Below, one piece after another: positions 18,485-27,160 of a stretch of DNA of 64,000 nucleotides (its first letter is position 1; every line of letters begins with the position of its first letter). The stretch comes from Chloroflexota bacterium (GTDB lineage Bacteria; Chloroflexota; Ktedonobacteria; Ktedonobacterales; Ktedonobacteraceae). The position numbers and the translations under genes are program-made. The stretch is taken from positions 1-64,000 of the forward strand of contig VBHI01000221.1 in NCBI GenBank assembly GCA_005881495.1, given 5' to 3'. The notes beneath the pieces are model-generated. The model saw nothing but the letters and a program-made list of their open reading frames with translations. It did not search any database and was not told the origin of the DNA.

Positions 18485-18790
18485 CTACCAGCGAACATGG
18501 AATCCGCTAAAATGTTCAGTTGGCTGTCTCCACTCCGTCGTCACCTCGGTAACATCGGCCGACGATGGCCCCAATCGAAGCAATAAAAGGAGGCGTTCAA
18601 GCGCTGCATGCTCCCCCTGCGCCACTACTTCTACGCTGCCATCGCTCTGATTGCGCGTATATCCCCGCAAATTTAGCGCCAGGGCACGTTGAACGATGAA
18701 GTAGCGGTAACCAACTCCCTGTACTTCTCCACGCACCACTGCGTGAAGCTCTTCTCTATCGTTCCTGCTGCTCTGGTTCATGAACACCAT
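18485..18790 (-). CDS. Acylphosphatase
   Basis: A 101-residue cytosolic enzyme that hydrolyses acyl phosphates such as acetyl phosphate or 1,3-bisphosphoglycerate. The signature GEVQGVGYRYF contains the catalytic Arg, and the second motif GYTRNQSDGSVEV holds the catalytic Asn. The fold is the small ferredoxin-like type, ending in FHVRW. The ATG at 18790 has GGTGAGAG upstream. It is the first gene of the gatC-gatA unit, and a terminator-like hairpin stands just upstream of it. Confidence 0.92.
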   Translation of the reverse strand: MVFMNQSSRNDREELHAVVRGEVQGVGYRYFIVQRALALNLRGYTRNQSDGSVEVVAQGEHAALERLLLLLRLGPSSADVTEVTTEWRQPTEHFSGFHVRW

Positions 18791-18839
18791 AATAACATAC
18801 TCTCACCCTTGAGCATAGTACCCATCTCTCAAATAGAAA

Positions 18840-18894
18840 AAGCCATCCACAGGCGGAGTGTCCCCCCCAGGAATCCTCCGCCTGTGGATGGCTT
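18840..18894 (-). terminator. Long hairpin with U tract upstream of the acylphosphatase-gatC-gatA unit
   Basis: GCCATCCACAGGCGGA (18842-18857) and its complement (18877-18892) make a perfect 16-bp stem, extended to 18 bp by flanking A-T pairs. Read on the minus strand, the hairpin is followed by five T residues, about 46 bases before the acylphosphatase start. No minus-strand gene lies upstream to be terminated, so it may act as a leader attenuator. It could also simply be a dispersed palindrome. Confidence 0.5.
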
Positions 18895-19221
18895 CGCAGG
18901 CGGATAAAAAAAATTTCATCTAAAATTCAGAAAAACATCGTAAACTGGAGGAAAGCGCGTAACAAAATCGCTAGTCATGACGTAATAATGTATACAACCT
19001 CTGTGCTAAAATCTGTTTCGAGGCTGGTTCCACCAAAAATCAGTTTTCAGGAGCCCTGGCTTGGTCGTCCTGAGAACGCCGATTTGGAATGAACCTACGA
19101 GGCGCCTGGTACTTGTGCTTTGCCGTATACGTGATACACTATGTAATACACCGTTTCAGCGTGTATTAATAGCTGTATATCTGTCAAGTAGTCAGGCCTC
19201 AAATGAATTGGGGAGAAATGC
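18895..19221. promoter_or_regulatory. Divergent control region between the acylphosphatase and MoxR operons
   Basis: No coding frame is convincing here. It must carry promoters for both directions. AT-rich boxes such as GTATACGTGATACAC near 19127-19141 could belong to the rightward promoter. I found no T-box, riboswitch or tRNA-like structure. GGGGAG just before 19222 is the MoxR ribosome binding site. Confidence 0.35.
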
Positions 19222-20193
19222 ATGCAGTCTGTACAAGACCTGGCCACCGCGGTCCAGCGAGTCGTCGCCAATGTAGAGAAAGTAATTGTCGGTAAAGGCG
19301 AAGCAGTGGCTTTTAGCCTCATCGCCGTTATCTGCCATGGACATGTGTTGATCGAAGATGTGCCCGGCGTAGGCAAAACCGTCCTCACAAAAGCTATTGC
19401 CCGTTCCATTGGATGCTCTTTTAAACGCATCCAATTTACCCCAGACCTCCTGCCAAGTGATGTAACAGGAACCTCCATCTTCAACCAGAAAACCAGCAAT
19501 TTTGAGTTCCGACCAGGTCCCATCATTGCACAAATTGTGCTTGCAGATGAAATTAACCGCGCCACACCAAAAACTCAGTCCGCCTTGCTGGAAGCGATGG
19601 AAGAATCTCAGATTACCGTCGACGGCGTCTCCTATCGCCTGCCTGAACCCTTTATGGTTATGGCCACGCAGAACCCCATTGAATATGAAGGAACATTCCC
19701 TCTGCCCGAGGCCCAGCTCGATCGTTTTATGATGAATATCAGCATTGGCTATCCTAAAGCTCTCGATGAAATGAATATACTGGACAGCCATCAACACCAT
19801 CACCCGCTTGAAGACCTCACCCAAATAATGACAGCCGAAGAACTGGTGCTCATCCAGCAACAAGTTCGAAATATACATGTCGATCCAACCGTTCGCGAGT
19901 ATATTGTGAGCATTGCTAACGCGACACGCAACCATGCCAACATCTACCTCGGCTCAAGTCCTCGTGGATCACTGTCATTGTTCCGTGCTTCCCAGGCTCT
20001 TGCAGCGATGCATGGCCGTAGCTACGTTATACCCGACGATGTGAAGCTTCTGGCCAAGCCAACCCTGGCCCACCGTATTATCGTCACTCCGGCGGCACGT
20101 GTAAGGTCAGTTACCTCTACCGCCATCCTGGAAGAAATACTGCAAATTGTACCCGTGCCCGGCGCATGGGTTGGCGGTGGAAAGGGGCGCTAA
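19222..20193 (+). CDS. MoxR-family AAA+ ATPase
   Basis: A 323-residue AAA+ chaperone-like ATPase. Walker A is [15 protein letters not shown] (about 48-62), Walker B lies in [23 protein letters not shown] (about 108-130), and sensor 1 is in [11 protein letters not shown]. The C-terminal lid carries [12 protein letters not shown] and the conserved YVIPDDVK. MoxR proteins act with DUF58 or VWA-domain partners in protein maturation and envelope stress. It heads a tight operon: the DUF58 gene starts three bases after its stop, and the transglutaminase protein follows. Confidence 0.93.
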   Translation: MQSVQDLATAVQRVVANVEKVIVGKGEAVAFSLIAVICHGHVLIEDVPGVGKTVLTKAIARSIGCSFKRIQFTPDLLPSDVTGTSIFNQKTSNFEFRPGPIIAQIVLADEINRATPKTQSALLEAMEESQITVDGVSYRLPEPFMVMATQNPIEYEGTFPLPEAQLDRFMMNISIGYPKALDEMNILDSHQHHHPLEDLTQIMTAEELVLIQQQVRNIHVDPTVREYIVSIANATRNHANIYLGSSPRGSLSLFRASQALAAMHGRSYVIPDDVKLLAKPTLAHRIIVTPAARVRSVTSTAILEEILQIVPVPGAWVGGGKGR

Positions 20194-20196
20194 GCT

Positions 20197-21408
20197 ATGC
20201 GGCCCTGGCAAGCGATTTTGCTGATTCTTGCCCTGCTTTTCTTTGCCATCAGCAGTGGCTGGAGTCCGCTTTACAAGCTGACCTATGTCTTGCTTACCCT
20301 CTTTATTCTCTCATGGCTGTGGGCACGCTATAGTCTGCGCAAATTAGTCTTTCATCGTAACACCACCAGTGGGCGTGTCCAGGTAGGTGAGACCTTTGAA
20401 GAGCGACTCATGCTTGATAATGTCAGCGTCTTGCCCAAACTCTGGGTACAGATCGTCGACGGTTCAACGTTGCCTGGACACCGCGCCGGCTACGTCGCCA
20501 GTATGGGTGGCCGTAAACGAGCGGTCTGGAAAGCCCGCACTGTCTGTAACAGGCGTGGGCGCTATCAACTGGGACCTGTCACCGCTACCAGTGGCGACCC
20601 CTTTGGCCTTTTCCGTCGCCATAAGGCCTTAACGCCCGCTCATGAACTTCTGGTTTTACCGCGGGTCTTGCCAATAACTCATTTCGCCCTCTTTACTGGA
20701 GGTTTACCTGGCAGGGGTCGTAGCTCGCTACGTTCCCTGCAAACGACCACCAATGCAACGACTATTCGTGACTATATGGCCGGTGATGCCCTCAGTCGTA
20801 TACATTGGCGTTCTAGTGCTCATTATAATAAACTCATGGTCAAGGAATTTGACCTTGATCCCGCTGTGGATGCCTGGATTTTCCTTGATCTGCATGACGC
20901 CGTTCAGGCAGGCCAGGGCGAACACTCCACTGAGGAGTATGGCGTAACCATTGCTGCAACCGTTGCGACGTATTTCTTGCGCCAGGACCTCTCCGTAGGC
21001 ATTATTATCAGCGGCCAACATCGGGAATTTATGTCACTGGACCGTGGCGATCGGCAAATTGAGCGTATCCTCGAGCTTTTAGCGGTGGTCTCATCTGGAC
21101 CAGGGCCAGATCTCAAAGAAGCCCTGGCCTTAGATGCTCTCCATTTTGGTAGAAATACTTTAGCTATTGTCATTACACCCTCAAACTCACGTGATTGGCA
21201 TGAAGGACTGCACCATCTGCAAAGGCGTGGGGTAAAAGTCGCTGTCGTCGGACTGAACGCGGCCTCTTTTGATGGCAGCCCTCCCGATGAAGATACATTA
21301 GCTTTGTTAGAAGGTTCAGGTATACCTATAGCGCGTGTAAAATGTGGGGAGTCGCTCATTAAAGCTCTTGAGAGTAGCCATGAAGCGAGTTATCCCCTAC
21401 GGAGGTAA
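20197..21408 (+). CDS. DUF58 domain protein
   Basis: A 403-residue protein with two N-terminal membrane helices (about 4-20 and 25-43), then a beta-rich stretch and the DUF58 domain. The hallmark GDALSRIHWRSSAHYNKLMVKEF (read as GDALSRIHWRSS then AHYNKLMVKEF) lies near 190-212, and a VWA-like fold with DLHDAVQ follows. DUF58 proteins are the usual partners of MoxR ATPases. It starts three bases after the moxR stop and ends five bases before the next gene, so the three are surely cotranscribed. Confidence 0.9.
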   Translation: MRPWQAILLILALLFFAISSGWSPLYKLTYVLLTLFILSWLWARYSLRKLVFHRNTTSGRVQVGETFEERLMLDNVSVLPKLWVQIVDGSTLPGHRAGYVASMGGRKRAVWKARTVCNRRGRYQLGPVTATSGDPFGLFRRHKALTPAHELLVLPRVLPITHFALFTGGLPGRGRSSLRSLQTTTNATTIRDYMAGDALSRIHWRSSAHYNKLMVKEFDLDPAVDAWIFLDLHDAVQAGQGEHSTEEYGVTIAATVATYFLRQDLSVGIIISGQHREFMSLDRGDRQIERILELLAVVSSGPGPDLKEALALDALHFGRNTLAIVITPSNSRDWHEGLHHLQRRGVKVAVVGLNAASFDGSPPDEDTLALLEGSGIPIARVKCGESLIKALESSHEASYPLRR

Positions 21409-21413
21409 TATCC

Positions 21414-23900
21414 ATGCAAGATGCTATGCGGGATGCAGGGGTTGATCGACTAGCGAAGATTATCTCCGATACCCGTTCATCAGGTGGAGGTCTGGGCAAG
21501 AATAACAATGCTCAGTCTCGTAAACCATCCTTTCGTATCCATATAGGTATAGAGGAGGGGTGGTTTTCACTGATCATGCTGGCTACGGTAGTGTATAGTA
21601 CCATCTGGTGTGTGCAAGCGGTAGGCTGGGTCGATCATCTCAATATTCTTACCCTTACCACTCTGTTGGGTCTCATCGCCGGTGTAATTGCCTCCAAACA
21701 ACAGCGTATTCCTCGTTTACCGGTCCATCTCATCGCCATATTCCTGGCCCTCTTGATTGCCTTCTGGCAAACTGCTGGTGCCTATTATGGGGGCGATACA
21801 GCTATGCTGTCCCATGGTATGCATCATTGGTTTGTAACCGTAATCGCCGGTGGTACCGGCGAGGACGACTCAATCTTTCTCTTCTTCATTACCGCGCTGG
21901 GGTTTTTGCTGGCCTATAGCAGCGCCTGGCTCCTGTATCGCACACGTAGTCCCTGGCTCATGGTTGTTGCCAATGCTGTCGTACTCCTCATCAACTTGAG
22001 TAATGTAGATTCTGGTTATATTGTCTTCCTCGTCGTCTTCTTGATGGCCTCCTTGCTGCTTGTGCTCCGTTTCAACCTCTTTGAATCAACAAGGCGCTGG
22101 CGACGTCAGGGGTTGCGTTACGCTGATGACCTCGGTTGGGATGTAATGCAAGCCGGCGCCCTCATCTCCATTGCCATCCTGGTCTTTTCCTGGTTCCTTC
22201 CCTGGGGTTACATCAATGATACTGCTTCCCAGGTCTGGAGCGCCAACGCGAATCCCTGGGTACAACTCGAGGATACCTGGAATAGAGTCATCTCCCTCAA
22301 TGGCGGTAATATCCCGAATAACCATGGAAACTTCAGAGATACACTGGTATTGGGGGGCAATCCCAATCTCAATAAAGATATCGTCTTTACCGTCCAGAGT
22401 AATGATTCGACCCAATATCTTGAGTCTCTCAGCTATGATACCTACGATGGACGCGGCTGGTCCAATAGTCCCACCTTCGGTCTTCCATTTCAGTCGAATG
22501 CTGTAGTTCCTAGTGAGTCTCAGGTAGTTCATACAGTGGACCAGCAGATCACCGTGGTCAATCCTCCCGGCGAGCAATATCCCTATATACTCGGGGCTTC
22601 ACAGATCGGCACAGTTAATTTAGACTCTACCGTATTGGGCACCAAGAACAGTGATTCAATGGTAGCTCTCCTGGCGAGGAACGGCAAACTCACGGCGGGA
22701 GAGCACTATACCGTTACTTCATATGTCTCTTCTGCCGATCTGCAGGCATTGCGCTCTATCCCTATGCCTGCCGATTCTCCCCACATTTCGGATAATTTCG
22801 AAGGTTCACTACCCTTGACCTACTACGATCCATCGATACTTGCTGCCTATTTGCAGCTGCCGAAAGATCTTGATCCACGTATTGCTGTCCTGTCACGACT
22901 TATTACCGCCAATGCTCCAACTATGCTCGATAAGGTCCAGGCACTCGAGACCTACTTGCATACCAATTTCACCTATGATGTCAATGTAAACCTACCCCCC
23001 GGTCAGGAGGGCGTTTTGTGGTTTCTTTTCAGCGGTAACCATAGAGGTTTCTGTAATTACTTCTCCACCACTATGGCCGTCATGGCTCGCACGCTTGGCA
23101 TTCCATCCCGCGTTGTCGCTGGCTATACCAATGGCCGATCAGACCCGGCGCATCATGATCACATCATTTATGGCACCGATGCGCATAGCTGGACGCAAAT
23201 CTACTTCGCTGGCTATGGTTGGATCAACTTCGAGCCGTCGGCAAGTTTCTCACCGTTCGAACGTCCTTACCCCGGTCAGTATCAGCAAGGTACCACGGGT
23301 TTGATCCCCGTCGGTGGAATAACCCCAAACCCAGGAAGAAACCGCAAGCTTATCAGAAATGAAGCGGCAGATACCGGTGGACCAACCTCTGCGAATACAT
23401 CGGTGCAGTTTGCGGCTCAATTGCGTCAGCAGGCAAGCATTGCATTTGGTGCTGTCGTCCTGCTCATCCTTGTCAGTCTACTGCTCTTTAACATCTGGTG
23501 GCGCCGTCTCTTCCGAAATTACAGGTTGTCAACTCAAATATTTGGGCGCATCTGTATCCTGGCAAATTGGGCGGGTATACCCTTAAAGTATTCTCAAACC
23601 CCCAATGAATTTGTCAAGACACTGGCAATAGCCGCACCAGGCGAAACGGCGACATTAGAGCACTTCGGAGACATCTACACTCGCGAATTGTGGGCGAATC
23701 CAGATAGCGCTGATCACCCTCGTAATTCGGGAGAAATAAACGAATTGTCTCGCTTATGGCAGCGTCTGCAGCCGCGCTTCTTCTTTTACATGCTTAAACA
23801 TCCATATGTTTTAGCAGTCCTTCCCAGGCGCGCCTGGAAATCCGTCAGGCAATTATGGGTCAAGAGACGTGCTCGTCGCGCCTTAGAACAGGACTGGTAG
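21414..23900 (+). CDS. Membrane-bound transglutaminase-like protein (TgpA type)
   Basis: An 828-residue protein with about six or seven N-terminal membrane helices (residues 45-265), a large extracytoplasmic domain and one further helix (about 677-698), followed by a cytosolic DUF4129-like tail. The transglutaminase core has the catalytic Cys in HRGFCNYFST, with SRVVAGYTNG after it, the His in DAHSWTQIYF and the Asp/Glu region in GWINFEPSASF. Family members act as proteases or transglutaminases at the cell surface. GGAGG stands just before the ATG at 21414. It completes the common MoxR-DUF58-TgpA operon. Confidence 0.9.
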   Translation: MQDAMRDAGVDRLAKIISDTRSSGGGLGKNNNAQSRKPSFRIHIGIEEGWFSLIMLATVVYSTIWCVQAVGWVDHLNILTLTTLLGLIAGVIASKQQRIPRLPVHLIAIFLALLIAFWQTAGAYYGGDTAMLSHGMHHWFVTVIAGGTGEDDSIFLFFITALGFLLAYSSAWLLYRTRSPWLMVVANAVVLLINLSNVDSGYIVFLVVFLMASLLLVLRFNLFESTRRWRRQGLRYADDLGWDVMQAGALISIAILVFSWFLPWGYINDTASQVWSANANPWVQLEDTWNRVISLNGGNIPNNHGNFRDTLVLGGNPNLNKDIVFTVQSNDSTQYLESLSYDTYDGRGWSNSPTFGLPFQSNAVVPSESQVVHTVDQQITVVNPPGEQYPYILGASQIGTVNLDSTVLGTKNSDSMVALLARNGKLTAGEHYTVTSYVSSADLQALRSIPMPADSPHISDNFEGSLPLTYYDPSILAAYLQLPKDLDPRIAVLSRLITANAPTMLDKVQALETYLHTNFTYDVNVNLPPGQEGVLWFLFSGNHRGFCNYFSTTMAVMARTLGIPSRVVAGYTNGRSDPAHHDHIIYGTDAHSWTQIYFAGYGWINFEPSASFSPFERPYPGQYQQGTTGLIPVGGITPNPGRNRKLIRNEAADTGGPTSANTSVQFAAQLRQQASIAFGAVVLLILVSLLLFNIWWRRLFRNYRLSTQIFGRICILANWAGIPLKYSQTPNEFVKTLAIAAPGETATLEHFGDIYTRELWANPDSADHPRNSGEINELSRLWQRLQPRFFFYMLKHPYVLAVLPRRAWKSVRQLWVKRRARRALEQDW

Positions 23901-23921
23901 CCAACACATTTGTCGTTTTGA

Positions 23922-24215
23922 TATTATTACCTCACACTCATTCGCCTACCCGCCCTTGAGGTCTCCAACAAGATACCTGAAGAAGCCATCAAGCGGTATA
24001 TAGCAATAGCGCAGGTCACACAAAAAGGCAAACTAAAAGAAGAACTGAGGTATGGTTCAAATGCGCTTGACACTTTTATGCTTGGCCTACAGAAACATTG
24101 TCAAGCAGGATTAACTCTATTTGAACCATGCCTGAACACAAATAAACCAGTAGAGTGCGCCCATCTCGCCGAGCACACCCGACTGTTAGAGCCTCTCATC
24201 CACAAATGTTTTTGA
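23922..24215 (+). other. Orphan open frame of 97 codons without a clear start
   Basis: This stretch has no stop for 97 codons and reads as a protein-like helical sequence (for example PEEAIKRYIAIAQVTQKGKL and LDTFMLGLQKHCQAG), ending at a TGA inside a 44-bp repeat. There is no ATG near its beginning and no ribosome binding site, so it may be the tail of a decayed gene. I do not recognise the family. Confidence 0.3.
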
Positions 24216-24229
24216 CTATCACCATCAAA
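24186..24229. repeat. 44-bp direct repeat, copy 1
   Basis: This segment, beginning TTAGAGCCT and ending ATCACCATCAAA, recurs at 24334-24377 with only two or so mismatches. The copies are 148 bp apart start to start. The inverted-repeat element at 24230-24316 lies between them. Confidence 0.8.
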
Positions 24230-24316
24230 TTTTGTGTAACGATATGTAGTGGGAAGGCGTTAAAACCAGTCCAGACCTAGCTTCTAGGCTTTTCTGCTAT
24301 GTGCCATTACACAAAA
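24230..24316. repeat. 87-bp element with 12-bp inverted ends
   Basis: TTTTGTGTAACG at 24230-24241 is matched by an inverted copy (11 of 12) at 24305-24316. An internal hairpin CCTAG/CTAGG lies near 24278-24292. Size and terminal inverted repeats suggest a miniature, non-coding mobile element, or a structured RNA. It begins exactly where the first 44-bp direct repeat ends. Confidence 0.45.
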
Positions 24317-24333
24317 TTCGTTATGGCGTCCTA

Positions 24334-24377
24334 TTAGAGCCTATCATCCACAAATGTTGTTGACTATCACCATCAAA
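24334..24377. repeat. 44-bp direct repeat, copy 2
   Basis: Second copy of the 24186-24229 repeat. Differences include A for C after GAGCCT and G for T in the ATGTT-TTGACT stretch. Confidence 0.8.
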
Positions 24378-24430
24378 ACTCCTACGCAAAAAATGACCAC
24401 CACAATCGTCTCTTTCATTACAAAACAAAT

Positions 24431-24529
24431 GTCGCATTGGCAATCCACAACACTAATGTCGGATTGGCAAACCATGGCACAAAAGTCGCATTGGCAATCC
24501 ATGGCACAGCCATGGATTGCCAATGCGAC
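24431..24529. repeat. Three 27-bp tandem repeats ending in a perfect 21-bp hairpin
   Basis: Units start at 24431, 24458 and 24485, exactly 27 bp apart. Each opens with GTCG(C/G)ATTGGCAA(T/A)CCA. The third unit's first 21 bases (24485-24505) are perfectly inverted at 24509-24529, leaving a loop of ACA. A second short hairpin (GGCCCGC with GCGGGCC) follows near 24545-24560. No genes are visible here; there is no spacer variation of the CRISPR kind. Confidence 0.85.
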
Positions 24530-24612
24530 ACCAAAACCCTCCGAGGCCCGCTTGCGGGCCGAGGAAAACAAAAACAACATTTATTAAATATCGATTAAAC
24601 AACCAAAAACCA

Positions 24613-24642
24613 TTGACAAGCAGCTAACTCATCCCGTATAAT
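24613..24642 (+). promoter_or_regulatory. Consensus sigma-70 promoter of the small peptide gene
   Basis: TTGACA (24613-24618) and TATAAT (24637-24642) match the consensus perfectly, with an 18-base spacer. The short peptide gene starts about 110 bases downstream; its leader contains GGGATTGCAAAAGCAATCCC, a small palindrome at about 24652-24671. Confidence 0.8.
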
Positions 24643-24752
24643 CCTAATAACGGGATTGCAAAAGCAATCCCTAAACTTATCTGGAAAAACCGACCGCACC
24701 AAATTCAAGTCGGACAAAGAAACAAAAAATCTCATGGAAGGAGATGGCGAGC

Positions 24753-24965
24753 ATGACAAACCAAACACAGTGGCTCAGCATGACACGTCTGCGCGATGAA
24801 ATCGCTGTTTACAGCCATGCTATGCCCATCAGCCTGGGTAAGCTGTCCAACAGCAGTGTCGTGAGGGCGGAACTTTGCGTTTCCCCTATCCTCACCTTCG
24901 CCCAAGGCTGCAGTGTGCCCATCTCCATGGGATCTCCACCTACCGACTTCAGAGAAAATGAATGA
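24753..24965 (+). CDS. Small peptide of unknown function, candidate secreted or modified peptide precursor
   Basis: A 70-residue peptide, not recognised. AAGGAG lies nine bases before the ATG at 24753, a consensus promoter stands upstream and a strong intrinsic terminator follows 30 bases after the stop, so it is a well-formed single-gene transcription unit. The N-terminal half is polar and basic (MTNQTQWLSMTRLRDE). The C-terminal half is Ser/Pro/Gly-rich with two Cys (ELCVSPILTFAQGCSV), and PIS occurs twice. It could be a precursor of a ribosomally made peptide exported by the ABC transporter 300 bases downstream, but no modification enzyme is nearby. An upstream ATG at 24744 would add three residues. 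Confidence 0.5.
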   Translation: MTNQTQWLSMTRLRDEIAVYSHAMPISLGKLSNSSVVRAELCVSPILTFAQGCSVPISMGSPPTDFRENE

Positions 24966-24991
24966 GTAGGTAACATAAAAGAGACCCCTTC

Positions 24992-25034
24992 AACCGTGGG
25001 CACTGGCAGAAAAAAACAGTCCCACGGTTTTTTG
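24992..25034 (+). terminator. Intrinsic terminator after the small peptide gene
   Basis: AACCGTGGG (24992-25000) pairs with CCCACGGTT (25021-25029), and the stem continues through ACTG/CAGT with one bulge. It is followed by TTTT. An outer AAAGAGAC/GTCTCTTT pairing encloses the structure. Confidence 0.85.
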
Positions 25035-25261
25035 TCGTCTCTTTGAAGGTCAAGAAAAAGAATATGTAAGTTGTCCAGCTCGCTACTTTGAGGTAAAGCA
25101 TGCAATGAGAACCATCGTTATTCGGATCAGAATGGGTGCCCGGATGAACAGCCGAAAACCTGTTCTAATGGTCGATGTACCTGTTAGAAATGTGCAGTAC
25201 GCTAACGGACATATCCTTCGGATAACGCTCCTTAGCTACCTCAAAGGAGGAAAGAACAGCA

Positions 25262-26215
25262 ATGGCTATAAATGTAGATATGCAACCAGAACAAAATGTT
25301 GTTATCGACGATACAAAAGACGCGGTCGTCATTGACGGCGTAACCAAATTGTTCAAAAAGTCACGCCCATTATTGCGTTGGCGTAAAAAGAATGACGATC
25401 AAAAAGAAGAAAAGCGCATAGTGCGCGCTGTTGATAACGTCTCCATGACTATCAAACGTCGTGAGATCGTTGGTATTCTTGGTTCAAATGGATCTGGCAA
25501 ATCAACTTTGATACGTATTCTTTCGACGCTCCTTATTCCTGATAGCGGCTGTGTCACCATCTTTGGTTATGATGTCGAAAAGGATGAGCGTACCGTACAA
25601 CGCATCATCAACCGCGTTAGCGTAGAAGCCTCGTTCTTCAAAAAGTTGTCACCAATGGAGAATCTGCTCTATGCAGCCAGGCTCTACAATATGCCGGCAG
25701 ATGAAGCGCGTACCAAAATCCGTGGCATTCTCGGACGCCTGGGTATCAAGCCTGACCGCATTGGAGCGCCTTTGGAAAACATGTCGCGTGGTATGCAACA
25801 GAAGGTTGCGATCGCCCGTGCCTTCCTCACCGCTCCCATAGTGCTTCTGCTGGACGAACCAACGACCGGACTTGATCCTCGTTCAAAGATCGATGTCCAG
25901 ACGTTTATCAAAGAGTTGCGCGAAGTGCACGATGCTACCATCCTCATCACTACACATGATATGGATGAAGCGGAGGCTCTCTGTGATCGTGTTGCCATCA
26001 TCGATCAAGGTCGTATTGTTGCCTTAGGGGAAGCGCTGGAACTCAAGCGCACAGTCGCAGTCATCATGGGTCGTACAAAACATGTCACCATGCATGAGGT
26101 TTTCATGCACTATACTGCCGCACACCAGATCACGGCAGAAGACATCGAACGTTACGGTAGCTGGGAAAAGGCCTTCGAAGCCTTCGAAGCACAACGCGAA
26201 GATAACGAAGAATAG
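25262..26215 (+). CDS. ABC transporter ATP-binding protein
   Basis: A 317-residue nucleotide-binding subunit of an ABC-2 type exporter, of the drug, lipid or polysaccharide class. Walker A is GSNGSGKST (about 78-86), the Q-loop region follows, the signature is NMSRGMQQKVA (about 176-186, with MSRGM instead of LSGGQ), and Walker B is VLLLDEPTTGLDP (about 196-208); the switch His is in TTHDMDEAE. The first 45 residues contain an unusual Lys/Arg-rich insertion between the first strands (KKSRPLLRWRKKND). AAAGGAGG lies ten bases before the ATG at 25262. The permease gene follows 18 bases after the stop. Confidence 0.93.
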   Translation: MAINVDMQPEQNVVIDDTKDAVVIDGVTKLFKKSRPLLRWRKKNDDQKEEKRIVRAVDNVSMTIKRREIVGILGSNGSGKSTLIRILSTLLIPDSGCVTIFGYDVEKDERTVQRIINRVSVEASFFKKLSPMENLLYAARLYNMPADEARTKIRGILGRLGIKPDRIGAPLENMSRGMQQKVAIARAFLTAPIVLLLDEPTTGLDPRSKIDVQTFIKELREVHDATILITTHDMDEAEALCDRVAIIDQGRIVALGEALELKRTVAVIMGRTKHVTMHEVFMHYTAAHQITAEDIERYGSWEKAFEAFEAQREDNEE

Positions 26216-26233
26216 TCAAGGAGTAATACGACA

Positions 26234-27064
26234 ATGTCTTCTTTGATGCACCAGGGACGTGCAACCTACGCCTTCTTTGAACGCAACTGGAACTTGACCA
26301 GGCGTTACTGGGGTTGGGAGCTAGTCTGGCTGGTTTACAACATAGTCAACGCCATGTCGGTAACCTACATCGGCGCCAGCGCCCAGCTGATTACCGGCGT
26401 CAAGATTGACACGAGCTTTCTCATTCTCTACTTGTTGATCGGCACATCAGTCTGGTCATACCTCAGTGTGACCTTCGATGGTGTTACCGACATCATCAAC
26501 ATGGAGCGTTGGGAAGGCACCATTGAATACACCTTTATGGCGCCCATCTCGCGCTTTACGCATATGGTCGGTAGTTGTATGTACGCTGTCGTCCATGGAT
26601 TGCTCTTCACTGTGATACAGCTGATCGTTGTGGGAGTATTCTTCCACCTCGATCTCAGCCATGCCAACTTCGCGACGGCCATCTTCATGTTGCTCGTAGG
26701 CAGTGTCTCGTTTATCGGCTTTGGCATCGCGACCGCCGTTCTACCACTGCTCTATACCGAAAAAGGTATGCAGATGTCGTTCATCGTACGCGCGGTCATC
26801 CTGCTGGTATCGGGTGTCTACTATCCCGTAGAAGTATTGCCGGCCTGGATGCAACCATTAGCACGTATTTCGCCTGCGACCTACGTGTTAGAGGGATTGC
26901 GTGCGGGTATACTGAGAAACCAGGTTATCTGGTCTCCAGAGATCTGGAGTTATACCTGGCCATTACTGATAACTGGTATCGTGAGCATCCCATTCGGCAT
27001 CTACATCTTTGGCATCGCCGAGCGCTACGCCAAGAAAACCGGCAAGTTGAAGAGAAACGGATAA
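26234..27064 (+). CDS. ABC-2 type transporter permease
   Basis: A 276-residue membrane subunit with six hydrophobic segments and the layout of ABC-2 permeases. The conserved stretch GVYYPVEVLPAWMQPLARISPATYVLEGLR (read as GVYYPVEVLPAWMQ and LARISPATYVLEGLR) lies near residues 195-224, before the last helix. It pairs with the upstream ATPase to form an exporter. AAGGAG stands about eight bases before the ATG at 26234. The substrate is unknown; the small peptide gene at 24.75 kb is one candidate. Confidence 0.9.
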   Translation: MSSLMHQGRATYAFFERNWNLTRRYWGWELVWLVYNIVNAMSVTYIGASAQLITGVKIDTSFLILYLLIGTSVWSYLSVTFDGVTDIINMERWEGTIEYTFMAPISRFTHMVGSCMYAVVHGLLFTVIQLIVVGVFFHLDLSHANFATAIFMLLVGSVSFIGFGIATAVLPLLYTEKGMQMSFIVRAVILLVSGVYYPVEVLPAWMQPLARISPATYVLEGLRAGILRNQVIWSPEIWSYTWPLLITGIVSIPFGIYIFGIAERYAKKTGKLKRNG

Positions 27065-27160
27065 TATTCTGATCAATAGGCAGGAGACACGTCTCAGCGT
27101 AGAGCGTAGGATTTGATAGTTTACATCGCGGTGCTCCTACAAAGAATGGAGAAATCATCC

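Noticed and set aside
18895..19221. T-box leader for the gatCA operon
   Set aside because: No AGGGTGGNACCGCG-type motif or specifier stem is visible on the minus strand.
19192..19935. 247-codon frame on the minus strand over moxR
   Set aside because: The plus-strand MoxR protein has all AAA+ motifs here; the antisense frame has no recognisable domain.
24431..24529. CRISPR-like array
   Set aside because: Units are directly adjacent with a 27-bp period, have no unique spacers, and there are no cas genes nearby.
25105..25335. Small basic Cys-containing peptide before the ABC ATPase
   Set aside because: Its frame runs through the strong ribosome binding site and start of the ATPase gene and has no good ribosome binding site of its own.
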